From a virus, in IMG/VR virus record IMGVR_UViG_3300017746_000060, positions 1 to 34,345 of that record: a stretch of 34,345 nucleotides of DNA, one strand, 5' to 3'. Below, piece by piece: positions 18,801 to 25,320 of this stretch. The translations under genes and the position numbers were made by a program. The stretch's first letter is position 1, and each line of letters opens with the position of its first letter. The notes under the pieces are model-generated. The model did no database searches, was not told where the DNA came from, and was given only the letters and a program-made list of their open reading frames with translations.

Positions 18801-19060
18801 GGCATTGACTGGACACTAAGTATGCCACCGTCATTAGCAACTTGCCATATTTGACGACCATCGTCTTCAATCCAGAATTGATTTGCACCAGTAAACGTTT
18901 GAGACTGGTCTACTGTGCCTTGGTAAACGACGTCAGATGCAGTAGTACCTGCTGCGTTAACATCTTCTAATCCAGTTGTAGGTTTAGGGTTTAACCTAGC
19001 AGCATCAACTGCCGAGTCGTAATCTGAATAACCTGTATTTCTAAATTGGTAATTAGCCAT
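9836..19060 (-). CDS. Giant structural protein with N-terminal adhesin domains (3074 aa)
   Basis: The largest gene in the window. The first 30 residues (MANYQFRNTGYSDYDSAVDA) may anchor it. Three related Cys-containing beta domains follow (about 89-195, 196-275, 300-380; endings such as IPAGYLNSGTIDC); the second and third share TIANG near their starts and are split by the linker ATTAPTNATAATTAPTNA. A BACON domain (about 383-483) precedes two or three cadherin/VCBS-like domains (about 484-850), marked by NTAPTGGD, NSAPSASD, and acidic DADNDD/DDDD stretches likely to bind calcium. The remaining 2200 residues are not recognised; they are Asn/Asp-rich, with Cys clusters around CRSC and no membrane segment. 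It is likely a large baseplate-attached fibre or tail-tip protein for binding host surface glycans. It has its own candidate promoter and leader hairpin. The adhesin modules sit at the N-terminus rather than the usual C-terminal tip. Confidence 0.7.
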   Translation of the reverse strand: MANYQFRNTGYSDYDSAVDAARLNPKPTTGLEDVNAAGTTASDVVYQGTVDQSQTFTGANQFWIEDDGRQIWQVANDGGILSVQSMPAWGCSDPDDFGYIGANPSGAGENTAGDVITITYGTNVKGGNMPSLIEVRLGSDATGQVVQDATTSTGFVYGENTYRVKFSLPSGWSGGDVDGNKACVQTNVTVVSNDPLYDCSVAGPTIANGNAGDTILPAAVTWLVAPANSDYIITPSVYTYDGDGDGTTTYTITQIEPPISGYSNSGGAYISCDFTGDIAATTAPTNATAATTAPTNATNATLGAFTCSTETLTIANGVIGEQITAADFSTTGTATFNSITNSNNDLYLDGTFTYTLTVNIPAGYLNSGTIDCDVQVTGGLATASISMSDTSDIVIAPLGTPFQTKQVTITGATNNFDVDNHILYDSSAAWLTASTNAFDINGGQLRFQATENNTGSSREVNVTLRHPDNPNVTATAFKITQNSGNTAPTGGDISRSQSWDANPSNVDINFLDFTSGWSGSLSINDADNDDLSVIITNISGLTIGSDASVLIDNSSGTPSTISTVPHTLAGGPSTLTAQIDLNAAVGSGAIQSISFEYKVNDGNDDSPTYTATLTITPPGNSAPSASDITGSISAAQQNDTTLFNIGQYVSDTNTGTNDLTYYWSDANGNNDVQFVVDEVKSGTHGNIVYGSNGILTYTYTGATMSPGQPQKQDTFWYKAEDDDDTPLKSDAKSITITITAALNTDPVISFNGSTGQTEVVKQLDQYDAYNSDSDNITASDAETAILTWSAEWVSATNAASQQGTLNINQITGVWTYNSDQWDISPGVTVLEVFTIKVEDANGGSDTYTLKFNVTGVLYISGITASGIWRSTASQSCEDGTRNVPLYLKASDVTDITGLAAGDSLYNDTTLNDDEVAKNPDPAFVDTQPWISIQQDIAGEVIIRAAKIAANGEIIQVVDCETSLDNAWPIEINFSTNVDEICAQELEYTVSQTIVYQNVIGPTGSGTAVEMDEPTLTDVIAAGGQLFTSQYYANQPEYRNNPSDITNTYAPASLCVSTGFYNDGTRKNGNGEFIYYEFTTNDANQGVWADNFTDPDNPVKLFLCPVPIEYVTFNFKAYYSQDNRLAVDAACLAGEDGLTLVNLWARIDARYDDIVGGANYVDLSTHQKALEYVVQNQILIYTTEATASEVNYDGLWDNTTFIAVDEANGAIDDPEVGYVPSLRFAIWDNENDSGYLSTENALYTYSWLGVNQTDNALEYANTNSILGDCNTQFVKPAGNSTYCLGLPGDQCEISDQEKLLESRVNVFYAFYACSAKIEAGKPYYSLYLTDGLHTFASNSTSYIKKLIDVIEPSQNNGVAINIGGDSMLECVTIQHKIFAVNYDDAVNILLERPEYGDDIRVIEINPVELGFTSGAVIEYREDCRSCLLDEQNFTEFVLDSVDDAEIINRSIPNFDLEKNYELDNLSKPLLRTNPKLSTNAKLVVNSTGEMYIESIDASKELAAVEYKKWAVNKDSKWSYDLAKFFNANKTPSDLIYNVKSRFSDLTVQETFEKQIEEDYHYGTTYNYSKLHDEDFRMLAPIWLDKNIPNNFVIFRVSDPAAILDFDNQSSFDNMGEILKNSELIKTFDLTRESSIGTYIRNHVQSELFPSNPINVNFSENERTNFNGIDLKQGGFTNKGEYLFDDFVKQDQTIINENDLITGGFERNKLACANIINLEFLFDDDGTEDYAVNRYFGLYVNDIDSGYGSLESSNNGLLRFKTLNSYINDDVKSAIPPVALMRNTPTLGYAHISNEFYNISPTFYDTSVLELKVQDSNNKIPGEIKLAPVGRSIDTLVNESAGSDFVKLTINGTPANNDRIAIFPSKEQDYRINFTRFTPGDTFVFGLTLVETDGNVNYSLTLQNTVEETVEVLKGLGIDDNLYWKADGDDIIFYENKCTLRPLKPSISPLSGSNTTLARIEYTQVPYDLSNNMFFGSDALLPGHFNTTAFSSNGTNAEIASALVKSINSVDNGFTALTYDGADHLYIKNDILGYRLMQSGIAVPNDNANDWVTVEGDNELTYEPKNVLRLKLTGNTSEVFKNSKIYFFNGGNSGGKSILTTLDSVADINVNDYLETSSQGVYNKVIDIVDDIERLPLQYKKLVLERKNTLESGEVNVFADNLVTLGLFSAFDIHDMNFDFYDTSNSDIKELKYETANNINYEPELDNQSDIYPFGERDNTDYLTAPLSYFSGLSGVLADEITDTFNEDLVESEYDRLKENYLKENAIRSRVVPSINKWVLKDTLTVREQPYYLNANEAFGRSNFSADLSVAGRDRLGMTHEWFYINNLPKYLKENNGTSTNPEYKLNESFSYLNFMEGFEMTPSMFKNINYDYFDRFFVTEGFETKGENSYKTFVKTNRQKKYTLVNGGNDTAFAESIFKGLKVIFKSRKEFTSTSPVDFVKSSEFNGYRFSTVLNVKTSEDSNGIEYEVIQNKKFKFVVFFISLRLDDLWADQTLTRKLLYELNHSLVWNNEEGTFKYSDVKVDGHLDLANANFSDTSADNYLIVNGLPHADGSLPQFLEQINKNEDDEYGSIIVDINTAFGLQKIQLDISNLGGQTEIILARPPQDITNGTPVETTLDNLPGYLQYNAEYVYKGGGINAYKYILESLGAQDMAEMLLRNPDKVTYSTVELDGTIALNKFIILLEDGVEFIKQAEVNTEVDDDKPESFKLSSGNIGFNLGLTRTYYPFLIRHNGGYTIDTTPVVTFTDVYAHMKTNTLQNTSNIVELELEEQMYKHSLTSTEEIQLAKDYYKRYNRCGVSFNLGYIYDGGTHDSQWGYIKNHFYRKVNEFKSSGVIKLSVSSDKPPLYPLIGEVAIDKKDVHVFKSSWDKNYYTRALSGGLLEEVPGTFETKEERSYLASTIMKIKDSYTMLDFDVARVRTEEELDDILANSTNTTDIVQFEDKNRVVLDFYIDFTINKKLSADGVLDTITKYVLAANSADDKTTLKDDAQLYIGKNLINVFGISQIKLYTQRIKGQGSQVESVDSVDALDNNNYVYDQNFTFSSHEQKPLNFRLIYNKRLGYSYRIRPMVKITS
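18168..18227 (-). repeat. 30-base tandem repeat, two copies, in the 3074-aa gene
   Basis: Two nearly identical 30-base units (18168-18197 and 18198-18227, starting GTCGCGTTAGTTGGAGCAGT) encode two copies of the linker AATTAPTNAT (about residues 279-298). The linker separates two similar beta domains. Copies differ at two positions, which suggests recent slippage. Confidence 0.7.
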
Positions 19061-19081
19061 TAATTATTAATATCTTTTTCC

Positions 19082-19100
19082 TAGAGAATGTACTCCTCTA
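19082..19100 (-). promoter_or_regulatory. Leader hairpin of the 3074-aa gene
   Basis: On the coding strand TAGAGGA-GTACA-TTCTCTA can fold as a seven-pair stem (one G-U) with a five-base loop, directly after the promoter-like box and 21 bases before the ATG. It could stabilise the mRNA or control its translation; the AGGA in the stem is the only Shine-Dalgarno-like run nearby. Confidence 0.4.
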
Positions 19101-19110
19101 TTATATATTC
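19096..19110 (-). promoter_or_regulatory. Candidate phage promoter box GAATATATAATAGAG
   Basis: It shares ATATATAATA with the boxes at 2489-2501 and 34133-34145, but lies 35 bases from the ATG at 19060 rather than 25. Just upstream (19111-19124) is a dyad, ACCTAA-TG-TTAGGT on the coding strand, that could be an operator or a weak hairpin between the 1218-aa and 3074-aa genes. Confidence 0.4.
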
Positions 19111-19130
19111 ACCTAACATTAGGTTATATA

Positions 19131-22100
19131 TTATCTAAATAACTTGGCTGCCTTAATAGAGTTTAAATTCCTTCCTTTTGGACCGTACTTCGCGAAAACT
19201 TCTAAATCAAACGAGAACTGCTCACCATACTTGTCAAAAATATCTAAACCTATTTTCTTAGTATAAGTTAAGTTATTATACGCAAGTCTAGCAAATCCGC
19301 CAATTCGACCAGTGTCGATTGAATCCTCATTACCAAAGTAATCCGTCATTCTAAATTGGAATACAATATCTACTGAAACTGCATTAGACTCATTATCCTT
19401 TTTAGCTTTAACTTCTTTAGAAGATCTTTTAGTCTCACCGCTTACTTTTAGTGTATCGGCATTCACAGGAGACATAAATAAGAATGCTCCACATGACTTA
19501 CCACCTAACATATATTGGTCATTTGCTTCAAACGACATTTTCATAGGTCTCTCTTGCGCTACAGTCGAATATAAACCAGTACCTTGATGGTATGCTAATT
19601 GTTGTTTAGCTTGAGTTTGATTATCTGTATCAGCAGATGAACCGAAGATACTAAATAAAGTAGCCCCTGTTGCTAAAGTAGCTGTTTTGGGCATTGAAAA
19701 TATCATAGATTCTGCTACACCCGATATACTATAGCTACCTCCAGCATTTGCACCATCCCATATATTAGCTAAACTAGGGTGGTCTTTGTGTACAAATAAC
19801 CCTGAGTTATATTGAGAAATATTTACAGAACTAATAGGAGATACTTTAACTTGACTCTTGCTCCATTCCTGTCCGGTACTGTAATCAACAAAACCTCCAG
19901 ACCATATAAAGTTATTATTGCTATCTGTTGCAGCAGCCGAGTTTGGCCATTCTTCACCAGCACCAGCTCCAGATCCAGAACCAGTAGCAAAGGCTAATCC
20001 GTGTTCATAATCCGATATTTCGGGCGAAACTACAGTTTCACCAACTGGCTTAGTAATATAATGTGGGTTTTGATTTGCAATATCCATATATCTACTGTAA
20101 ATAAACTGACCTCTTCTTTGCGCCGATTGATACGGTGCATCTGATGTTAAATCAAAATTATCAGTATTTATATTTTGATATTGGATAGGTACTAAATCAT
20201 AATTACCCTCTTCTTGATAATAAGTATCTCTTTCAACTTTAGTATCTACAGCACTTTGTCCAGCTTGTTCATTTGCAATACCAAATCCTTTTGAGTTAGC
20301 TTCAGTATTTACGTTAATAGATCTATATACAGGTTTACTTCTATCGCCAATTAGTCTAGAAACTAATTCTAATTTAGTAGATTTACTATTTTCTAATTGC
20401 AACTTAAATGTTTTAGTTACAATATGTCCTTTTCTTACAGTTAAATCTGCAACTTCATCGACATAATATCCTGCAAATAATTGAGTCGTAGTATCTTTAT
20501 TAATATTTGTAACCGAACCGTCTTCTGAAAGAATTTTAACCATAAGTTCTCCAACTTCAGCTTCAACAGTTCCTTTAAGTCCAGCTATCTGAGCTTCAAG
20601 TTCAGCTATTTTATCATATACAGAAATTGGTTTCTGTTCTGGTGATAAAAATCCGGATGCAATATTAGTTGCAACGTGAGCATAATAATTTTCATTAGCA
20701 GTAAATGAATCATCAACGTGAGTAAATAACCCCTGACCTGTTAATTCTTCAGTGATTTGTACTTTTGCTAATTCAGCAGTATTTACTTGAACTACTGCAG
20801 CAACATCCGTTGTATCAATTTCTTCTTCTGGGAAATTAATTGTAACCGGCTCTGACCAGTCAGACATAATTGGGTTAGCAGGGAATCCAGCCTCAGAAAC
20901 AGATTTAACTCTAATTTCTACTAGTTCTCCTTGATTGATTGGAATATCTAATTGATTAAAATTAATCTCTTGGCCATCTTCAATTTTACTAGCTTGCCAT
21001 GAAAACCTCTTTTCAATAGATCCATCACTATTAATAGTTTTAGATCTTTGTCTAACTTTAGATTTCTTTTCGTTCCAATTTGAGAAGATAGCAGATTGTT
21101 CTCTACCATCAACTGTAAACTTAAGTTGCGAAGCCTCTGCTGCTTTACCTGAAGTTGATAAGTATCTATATTGTACAATAAATCTTACAACTTGTTGGTC
21201 TAATGTGTCAGCAACTTGTTTTGCAGTAGGCACTTTCCAGAAACCTCTAACTCTATATTTAGGATTAATCTTCTGTGCATTTGAAGAAGATGATAGCGCC
21301 TGTATTTGAGTTACAATAGAATTATATAATTTTGCTTCAGACGATCTCTCTTCGATTAAAGCAATTAATTCATTTTTATCTTTATCTTTTTGTACTTGAG
21401 ATGCATATTTAGTACTAGCAATAACCGATCTCTTTTTAGTAATCGTCTCATCTAGTTTTTTAATCGCCTCTTGTACAGATATTTTATCAGCAGATAATTT
21501 CTTTATTTTATCAGCAGCATCGTTTTCAGTTAAATGCTTATTGATTTGAATTACTTTAAAGTTTTGACCATCTAACTCAGGAGCATCTGGTGTAACACCA
21601 ACTGTCGCCGGAGGAATATTATCCTCTTTAATAGATGTAATAAACTTACCGAAATCTGCTACATTATCTTTATAGAAGGAAGATAGTAAAATAATACTAC
21701 CATCTTCTTGCAATACCTCTAAATCGTTTGAATAGAATCCAACACCTGGAGACCATTTCTCAGCTAAGATTTTTGATTCAGGGTCAATTGCTTTTACAAA
21801 CATTAAAATTCTTTCATCAAATCCAACAGGAACATTAATATTTAAATTGTTATCTTCAGATTTATAGATTGATAAAGCACCGCCGCCAATTTTAATAGCT
21901 TCATACCCTTCAACCAATCTAAGTTCAACCTGTCTAGTTGAAGAATCCAGCTTGTCAATTACATACCTAGTGTTTTTAGAACCGCCAGTGACCATTAACT
22001 GATCTCCTACACGTAGTAATTCAGTTTGATCTAGATCTTTATCATTATCTGAATAAGTTAAACTATCTAAAGTATATAATTTAATAGCCTGTTTTACAGT

Positions 22101-22787
22101 TACACCATTTTCAACAACCTCTCTTTTAGAATTAGAAATTGATAGAACATCAAAAGTTCCAGTATATTGTGTAGTTCTGTAAGGCATATCTCTCATCTCT
22201 TCGTCAAGAGTATATGCTATATTGTTATTGACAATATCTCTAATTGCCGTTAAATAATCGATGTCATCTTGGTTTCTATAATTCTCGTTAAAGAAATCTA
22301 CAGCAACTTGATTTGTTCCATCAAATAAAATTCTTTTAACAAGAATTCTTTCTGTATCATTTGGTATTTGACCACTTACATCAATTGATGTAGTTAACAT
22401 TGGGTTTAAAAAGTCTTCAGCAAAATAGTTTGCTTTAGACTCAAACGATGTTGGTCTAGCTAAAGTCGTAATATCATTAGCCGGAGTCTTTAATGAAGTT
22501 GTAATAATATTTTGAAAAGTACCATCTGGTAATTTTACTTTAGTACTACCCTTTCCTAATCCAGCTAGAGCTTTAAGATTATTATCTAATCTTAATAATT
22601 CTTGCTTCATATAACCAAACCCAGGAACCGATACGATCTTAGTACCCTCGTCTGTCAGTATTTCTAATGGAATAGATTTCGCATTAGTAGTTACTGCTTC
22701 GTTGATTCTTTCAAATGTCTTTAGAGAATTAGTATTAATTTCTAAAAGCTTCTTTAAGGAATTAGATATGGAATTGTTAGTGTTCAT
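19131..22787 (-). CDS. Large baseplate/tail structural protein with coiled coils and FN3-like part (1218 aa)
   Basis: Not assigned to a named family. The first 60 residues are helical and Asn-rich (MNTNNSISNSLKKLLEINTN). A beta-rich part follows, then a charged coiled coil (about 422-499, KKLSADKISVQEAIKKLDET). Next comes a fibronectin-III-like segment (about 609-656), with VEIRVKSVSEAGFPANPIMS and a closing EPVTINFP strand, of the type found in tail-tip proteins. A second short coil (about 719-742, KIAELEAQIAGLKGTVEAEV) and a C-terminal beta region of 450 residues with a GSGSGAGAG linker complete it. It is the last gene of the unit running down from the amidoligase; one base separates it from the 645-aa gene. 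Size and context suggest a baseplate wedge or fibre-attachment part, by inference. Confidence 0.6.
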   Translation of the reverse strand: MNTNNSISNSLKKLLEINTNSLKTFERINEAVTTNAKSIPLEILTDEGTKIVSVPGFGYMKQELLRLDNNLKALAGLGKGSTKVKLPDGTFQNIITTSLKTPANDITTLARPTSFESKANYFAEDFLNPMLTTSIDVSGQIPNDTERILVKRILFDGTNQVAVDFFNENYRNQDDIDYLTAIRDIVNNNIAYTLDEEMRDMPYRTTQYTGTFDVLSISNSKREVVENGVTVKQAIKLYTLDSLTYSDNDKDLDQTELLRVGDQLMVTGGSKNTRYVIDKLDSSTRQVELRLVEGYEAIKIGGGALSIYKSEDNNLNINVPVGFDERILMFVKAIDPESKILAEKWSPGVGFYSNDLEVLQEDGSIILLSSFYKDNVADFGKFITSIKEDNIPPATVGVTPDAPELDGQNFKVIQINKHLTENDAADKIKKLSADKISVQEAIKKLDETITKKRSVIASTKYASQVQKDKDKNELIALIEERSSEAKLYNSIVTQIQALSSSSNAQKINPKYRVRGFWKVPTAKQVADTLDQQVVRFIVQYRYLSTSGKAAEASQLKFTVDGREQSAIFSNWNEKKSKVRQRSKTINSDGSIEKRFSWQASKIEDGQEINFNQLDIPINQGELVEIRVKSVSEAGFPANPIMSDWSEPVTINFPEEEIDTTDVAAVVQVNTAELAKVQITEELTGQGLFTHVDDSFTANENYYAHVATNIASGFLSPEQKPISVYDKIAELEAQIAGLKGTVEAEVGELMVKILSEDGSVTNINKDTTTQLFAGYYVDEVADLTVRKGHIVTKTFKLQLENSKSTKLELVSRLIGDRSKPVYRSINVNTEANSKGFGIANEQAGQSAVDTKVERDTYYQEEGNYDLVPIQYQNINTDNFDLTSDAPYQSAQRRGQFIYSRYMDIANQNPHYITKPVGETVVSPEISDYEHGLAFATGSGSGAGAGEEWPNSAAATDSNNNFIWSGGFVDYSTGQEWSKSQVKVSPISSVNISQYNSGLFVHKDHPSLANIWDGANAGGSYSISGVAESMIFSMPKTATLATGATLFSIFGSSADTDNQTQAKQQLAYHQGTGLYSTVAQERPMKMSFEANDQYMLGGKSCGAFLFMSPVNADTLKVSGETKRSSKEVKAKKDNESNAVSVDIVFQFRMTDYFGNEDSIDTGRIGGFARLAYNNLTYTKKIGLDIFDKYGEQFSFDLEVFAKYGPKGRNLNSIKAAKLFR

Positions 22788-22788
22788 A

Positions 22789-24726
22789 TTATCTTAAAAT
22801 ATCTACTTCAAATACATAGTTGATTGGATCTATACAAACCAATTCAATGTAAGGTTTAGTCGTTATTAACTGTGATGGGTCGATGTCTGCGATATTTTGC
22901 CAACCTCCGGATTTATTAGTTAAAACCTTTATGTTGTTACCATTTACATCAATAGTATCTATCGCTATTTTAAATACTTGACCTTTCTTCCATCCGTTGG
23001 TAGAATCATCAATGTATATATCTAGGCTACTATTTAGTGACTCGTTGTTTAATATGTTATTTAGACTTAATCTATTAGTGTAAAGGTTTAATTTAACCCA
23101 TACTCCGTATTGATTAGCCTGTGAATTATCGAATAAGCTAGTTGATGTTAAAGCCCCAGTTACAATACCTGATGCAATATCCCATTTAAATAAATCAGAA
23201 ACTACATAGCCCTCAACTTCATTATTAACTTTAATTTTACCAGCTACTGATTTATCAACAGTAGTTCCTTTACCTGCAAATATTACATCTGTATTATATT
23301 GTAATTCTACTGGAATTGTCCCATCTATTAATTGATTAATCTTACCGTGTGCATTATTAATTAAAGTTAATAGTGCATCTGAATCTTGTAACTGTAATGA
23401 AGATGCAGTAAAGTCATCTTCTAATTCTTTTATTCTTGCTTCTAGTTGAGCTGCTTGAGCTGTCCCTAAAATTATATTCTCTAAATTAGTTAATCTTTCA
23501 GCAATTGCCCCGTATCTATTATTAGCTTGTAATAGTAGATCTGTCGCGTTCTCAAGCGCTGTGGTAGTGTCCATGAATAAATCCATAGAGAATGTAGTAA
23601 AATCATTTATACTAGTCTCAACACCTACGTTATCAAGAGATGAATTGAATTTAAGATTTAATTTTAAAGAGTATGCATTACCATTTAAGCCTGTTACTTC
23701 ATTAGGCTTAAATTTAATTTGTTCGTGGATTTTAGATCCAGGTCCATAAGCATCTGTAATATCATCTAATATTAAGATACCATATAAGTTTGTAGATCTA
23801 TTAGCAGGTACAGAAGAGCTATATAAATCATAATATACTAAAACGGCATTAAATCTAAACTGTTGTCCAGTTTTTGCATAATCCAATAACGACTTAATGT
23901 CTGGATTATTTTGGATCTGCTCATGAGCAGCAGTGTCCCAATCTATTTGTACAGAATTTGTAGAATTTGTTTGTACATCATAATATGGTCCTGAATTAAG
24001 AGTCCACTGATCTACAATCGGCAATAAGTCAATATTAGGATCCGGGTGAGTTTGCCCCTCTCTGCCTTCTATATTTACAGCATTTACATCACTAGGATAT
24101 AATTTAGTTGCTGTTGTATTATAGTCAGTAGGCTTAAATAAGACCTGAGGAGTAAAACCTACCGATGTTGGTACGTTAATATAAACCTCATGATAAGTAT
24201 TACCTTGATATGCAACGTCATTCTCTGCGTCGATGCTACCTAAATACTTTACTACTCTCTCATAGTTTGCTCCACCTAAAATCGCATTATCATTCTCAGC
24301 ATAATCACCTGTCGAAGATTCGTTAGAATCTGAAGGTCTAAAATCAATTGCCCCTAAAGAAGATAACCATTTAAAAAAGATCTTTTCTGCATCTGATTGC
24401 AGTAAGATCGGATCATAGTCATCATCATTTAAAAGAAGTTCTTCTAAATTTAATGCATAATTTTGGAATGTTTGCGCGAAATCCACATTCGGCATATTAG
24501 CGACGTACGGCTGACCAGAAGCTTGCTTTAGATTTAATTGAAAATCAATTGCGTTTTGGCCATTTGCAGACTGTGTGAAATCAGGTAAATCTAGTAAAGC
24601 ATATTTACTAAATTCAAAATTGATGTCAGCACTATTGAATGCTCTGGTAATATCTCTTGCCGATGAAGCAAATGCATACATCGTGCCGCCTTGCGGCTGT
24701 GGTATTCTAACTAACGGAGTTGCCAT
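22789..24726 (-). CDS. Structural protein with central coiled coil (645 aa)
   Basis: No family recognised. Residues 1-400 form a beta-rich, acidic region beginning MATPLVRIPQPQGGTMYAFA. A coiled coil at about 403-445 (ERLTNLENIILG ... ARIKELEDDF) probably makes it an oligomer, perhaps a trimer as in fibre-attachment proteins. The last 170 residues read as a compact beta domain (QYNTDVIFAGKGTTVDKSVA ... ELVCIDPINYVFEVDIL). It lies between a short fibre-like gene and the 1218-aa protein, so it is likely part of the outer baseplate. In T4 the comparable stretch holds genes 8 to 12; a match to a particular one cannot be made by eye. The + strand frames opposite it are shadows. Confidence 0.6.
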   Translation of the reverse strand: MATPLVRIPQPQGGTMYAFASSARDITRAFNSADINFEFSKYALLDLPDFTQSANGQNAIDFQLNLKQASGQPYVANMPNVDFAQTFQNYALNLEELLLNDDDYDPILLQSDAEKIFFKWLSSLGAIDFRPSDSNESSTGDYAENDNAILGGANYERVVKYLGSIDAENDVAYQGNTYHEVYINVPTSVGFTPQVLFKPTDYNTTATKLYPSDVNAVNIEGREGQTHPDPNIDLLPIVDQWTLNSGPYYDVQTNSTNSVQIDWDTAAHEQIQNNPDIKSLLDYAKTGQQFRFNAVLVYYDLYSSSVPANRSTNLYGILILDDITDAYGPGSKIHEQIKFKPNEVTGLNGNAYSLKLNLKFNSSLDNVGVETSINDFTTFSMDLFMDTTTALENATDLLLQANNRYGAIAERLTNLENIILGTAQAAQLEARIKELEDDFTASSLQLQDSDALLTLINNAHGKINQLIDGTIPVELQYNTDVIFAGKGTTVDKSVAGKIKVNNEVEGYVVSDLFKWDIASGIVTGALTSTSLFDNSQANQYGVWVKLNLYTNRLSLNNILNNESLNSSLDIYIDDSTNGWKKGQVFKIAIDTIDVNGNNIKVLTNKSGGWQNIADIDPSQLITTKPYIELVCIDPINYVFEVDILR

Positions 24727-24749
24727 CTACAGTTTCGGTTTTTGTTTAA

Positions 24750-25313
24750 TTATGATATTGTTGCTTTGTGAGAAGCTACTACATACCATTTAGTGTTAAA
24801 ACATCTAAGTGTTACAGTTGAGTTAACTGCGTCTAATGCAATACTTGTTGCTTGTAAAGAAGCTCCAGTATTCGCACCTAACGATATACTTGCTGATGCT
24901 ACACTTATGAATGTTACTTCTTGTCCATCGACTCCTACAGGAACCACGAAGTTACCATCAATAAAGTATGTGCCTTTATCTATACTAGACGGTGCTAAAT
25001 TAGTAGTTGCACTAGTTGCAGTACCAACGACACCTGACTTAATAATTGAACCACCAAGGTTCACCGAGCTAGAAAAAGTTGCAGCAGTAGAAACAGTTAC
25101 ACCAGTGTTGTTTACAACAAATAGTGTTGTCCCATCTACGATACTTAGTTGTTGTGCTGTAGCAGATGTTAAACCACTTAAGACTCCAGTCACAGGGTTT
25201 AAAAGAGCTGTTACAGATGCTAATTCGTCATTCAATAATTCGAAATTACTATTGATAGTTGGTCTCGAAGATGATACCGAATCTGTACCTAAAATTTCAG
25301 TAATGTTTGCCAT
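24750..25313 (-). CDS. Short tail fibre-like protein (187 aa)
   Basis: Low-complexity Ser/Thr/Ala/Val-rich protein with repeating short strands (VNNTGVTVSTAATFSSSVNL), typical of trimeric beta-helical fibre shafts. It ends in a compact tip-like segment (TVTLRCFNTKWYVVASHKAT). The N-terminus, ITEILGTDSVSSSRPTINSN followed by FELLND, resembles the start of the 863-aa fibre (both end in N-x-NF-D/E-x-L), suggesting a shared attachment segment. It follows the gp7-like gene by seven bases. It is probably a small virion fibre or a capping protein. The 180-aa open frame on the opposite strand (24793-25335) is judged a shadow produced by codon bias in this repetitive gene. Confidence 0.6.
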   Translation of the reverse strand: MANITEILGTDSVSSSRPTINSNFELLNDELASVTALLNPVTGVLSGLTSATAQQLSIVDGTTLFVVNNTGVTVSTAATFSSSVNLGGSIIKSGVVGTATSATTNLAPSSIDKGTYFIDGNFVVPVGVDGQEVTFISVASASISLGANTGASLQATSIALDAVNSTVTLRCFNTKWYVVASHKATIS

Positions 25314-25320
25314 TTTATAT

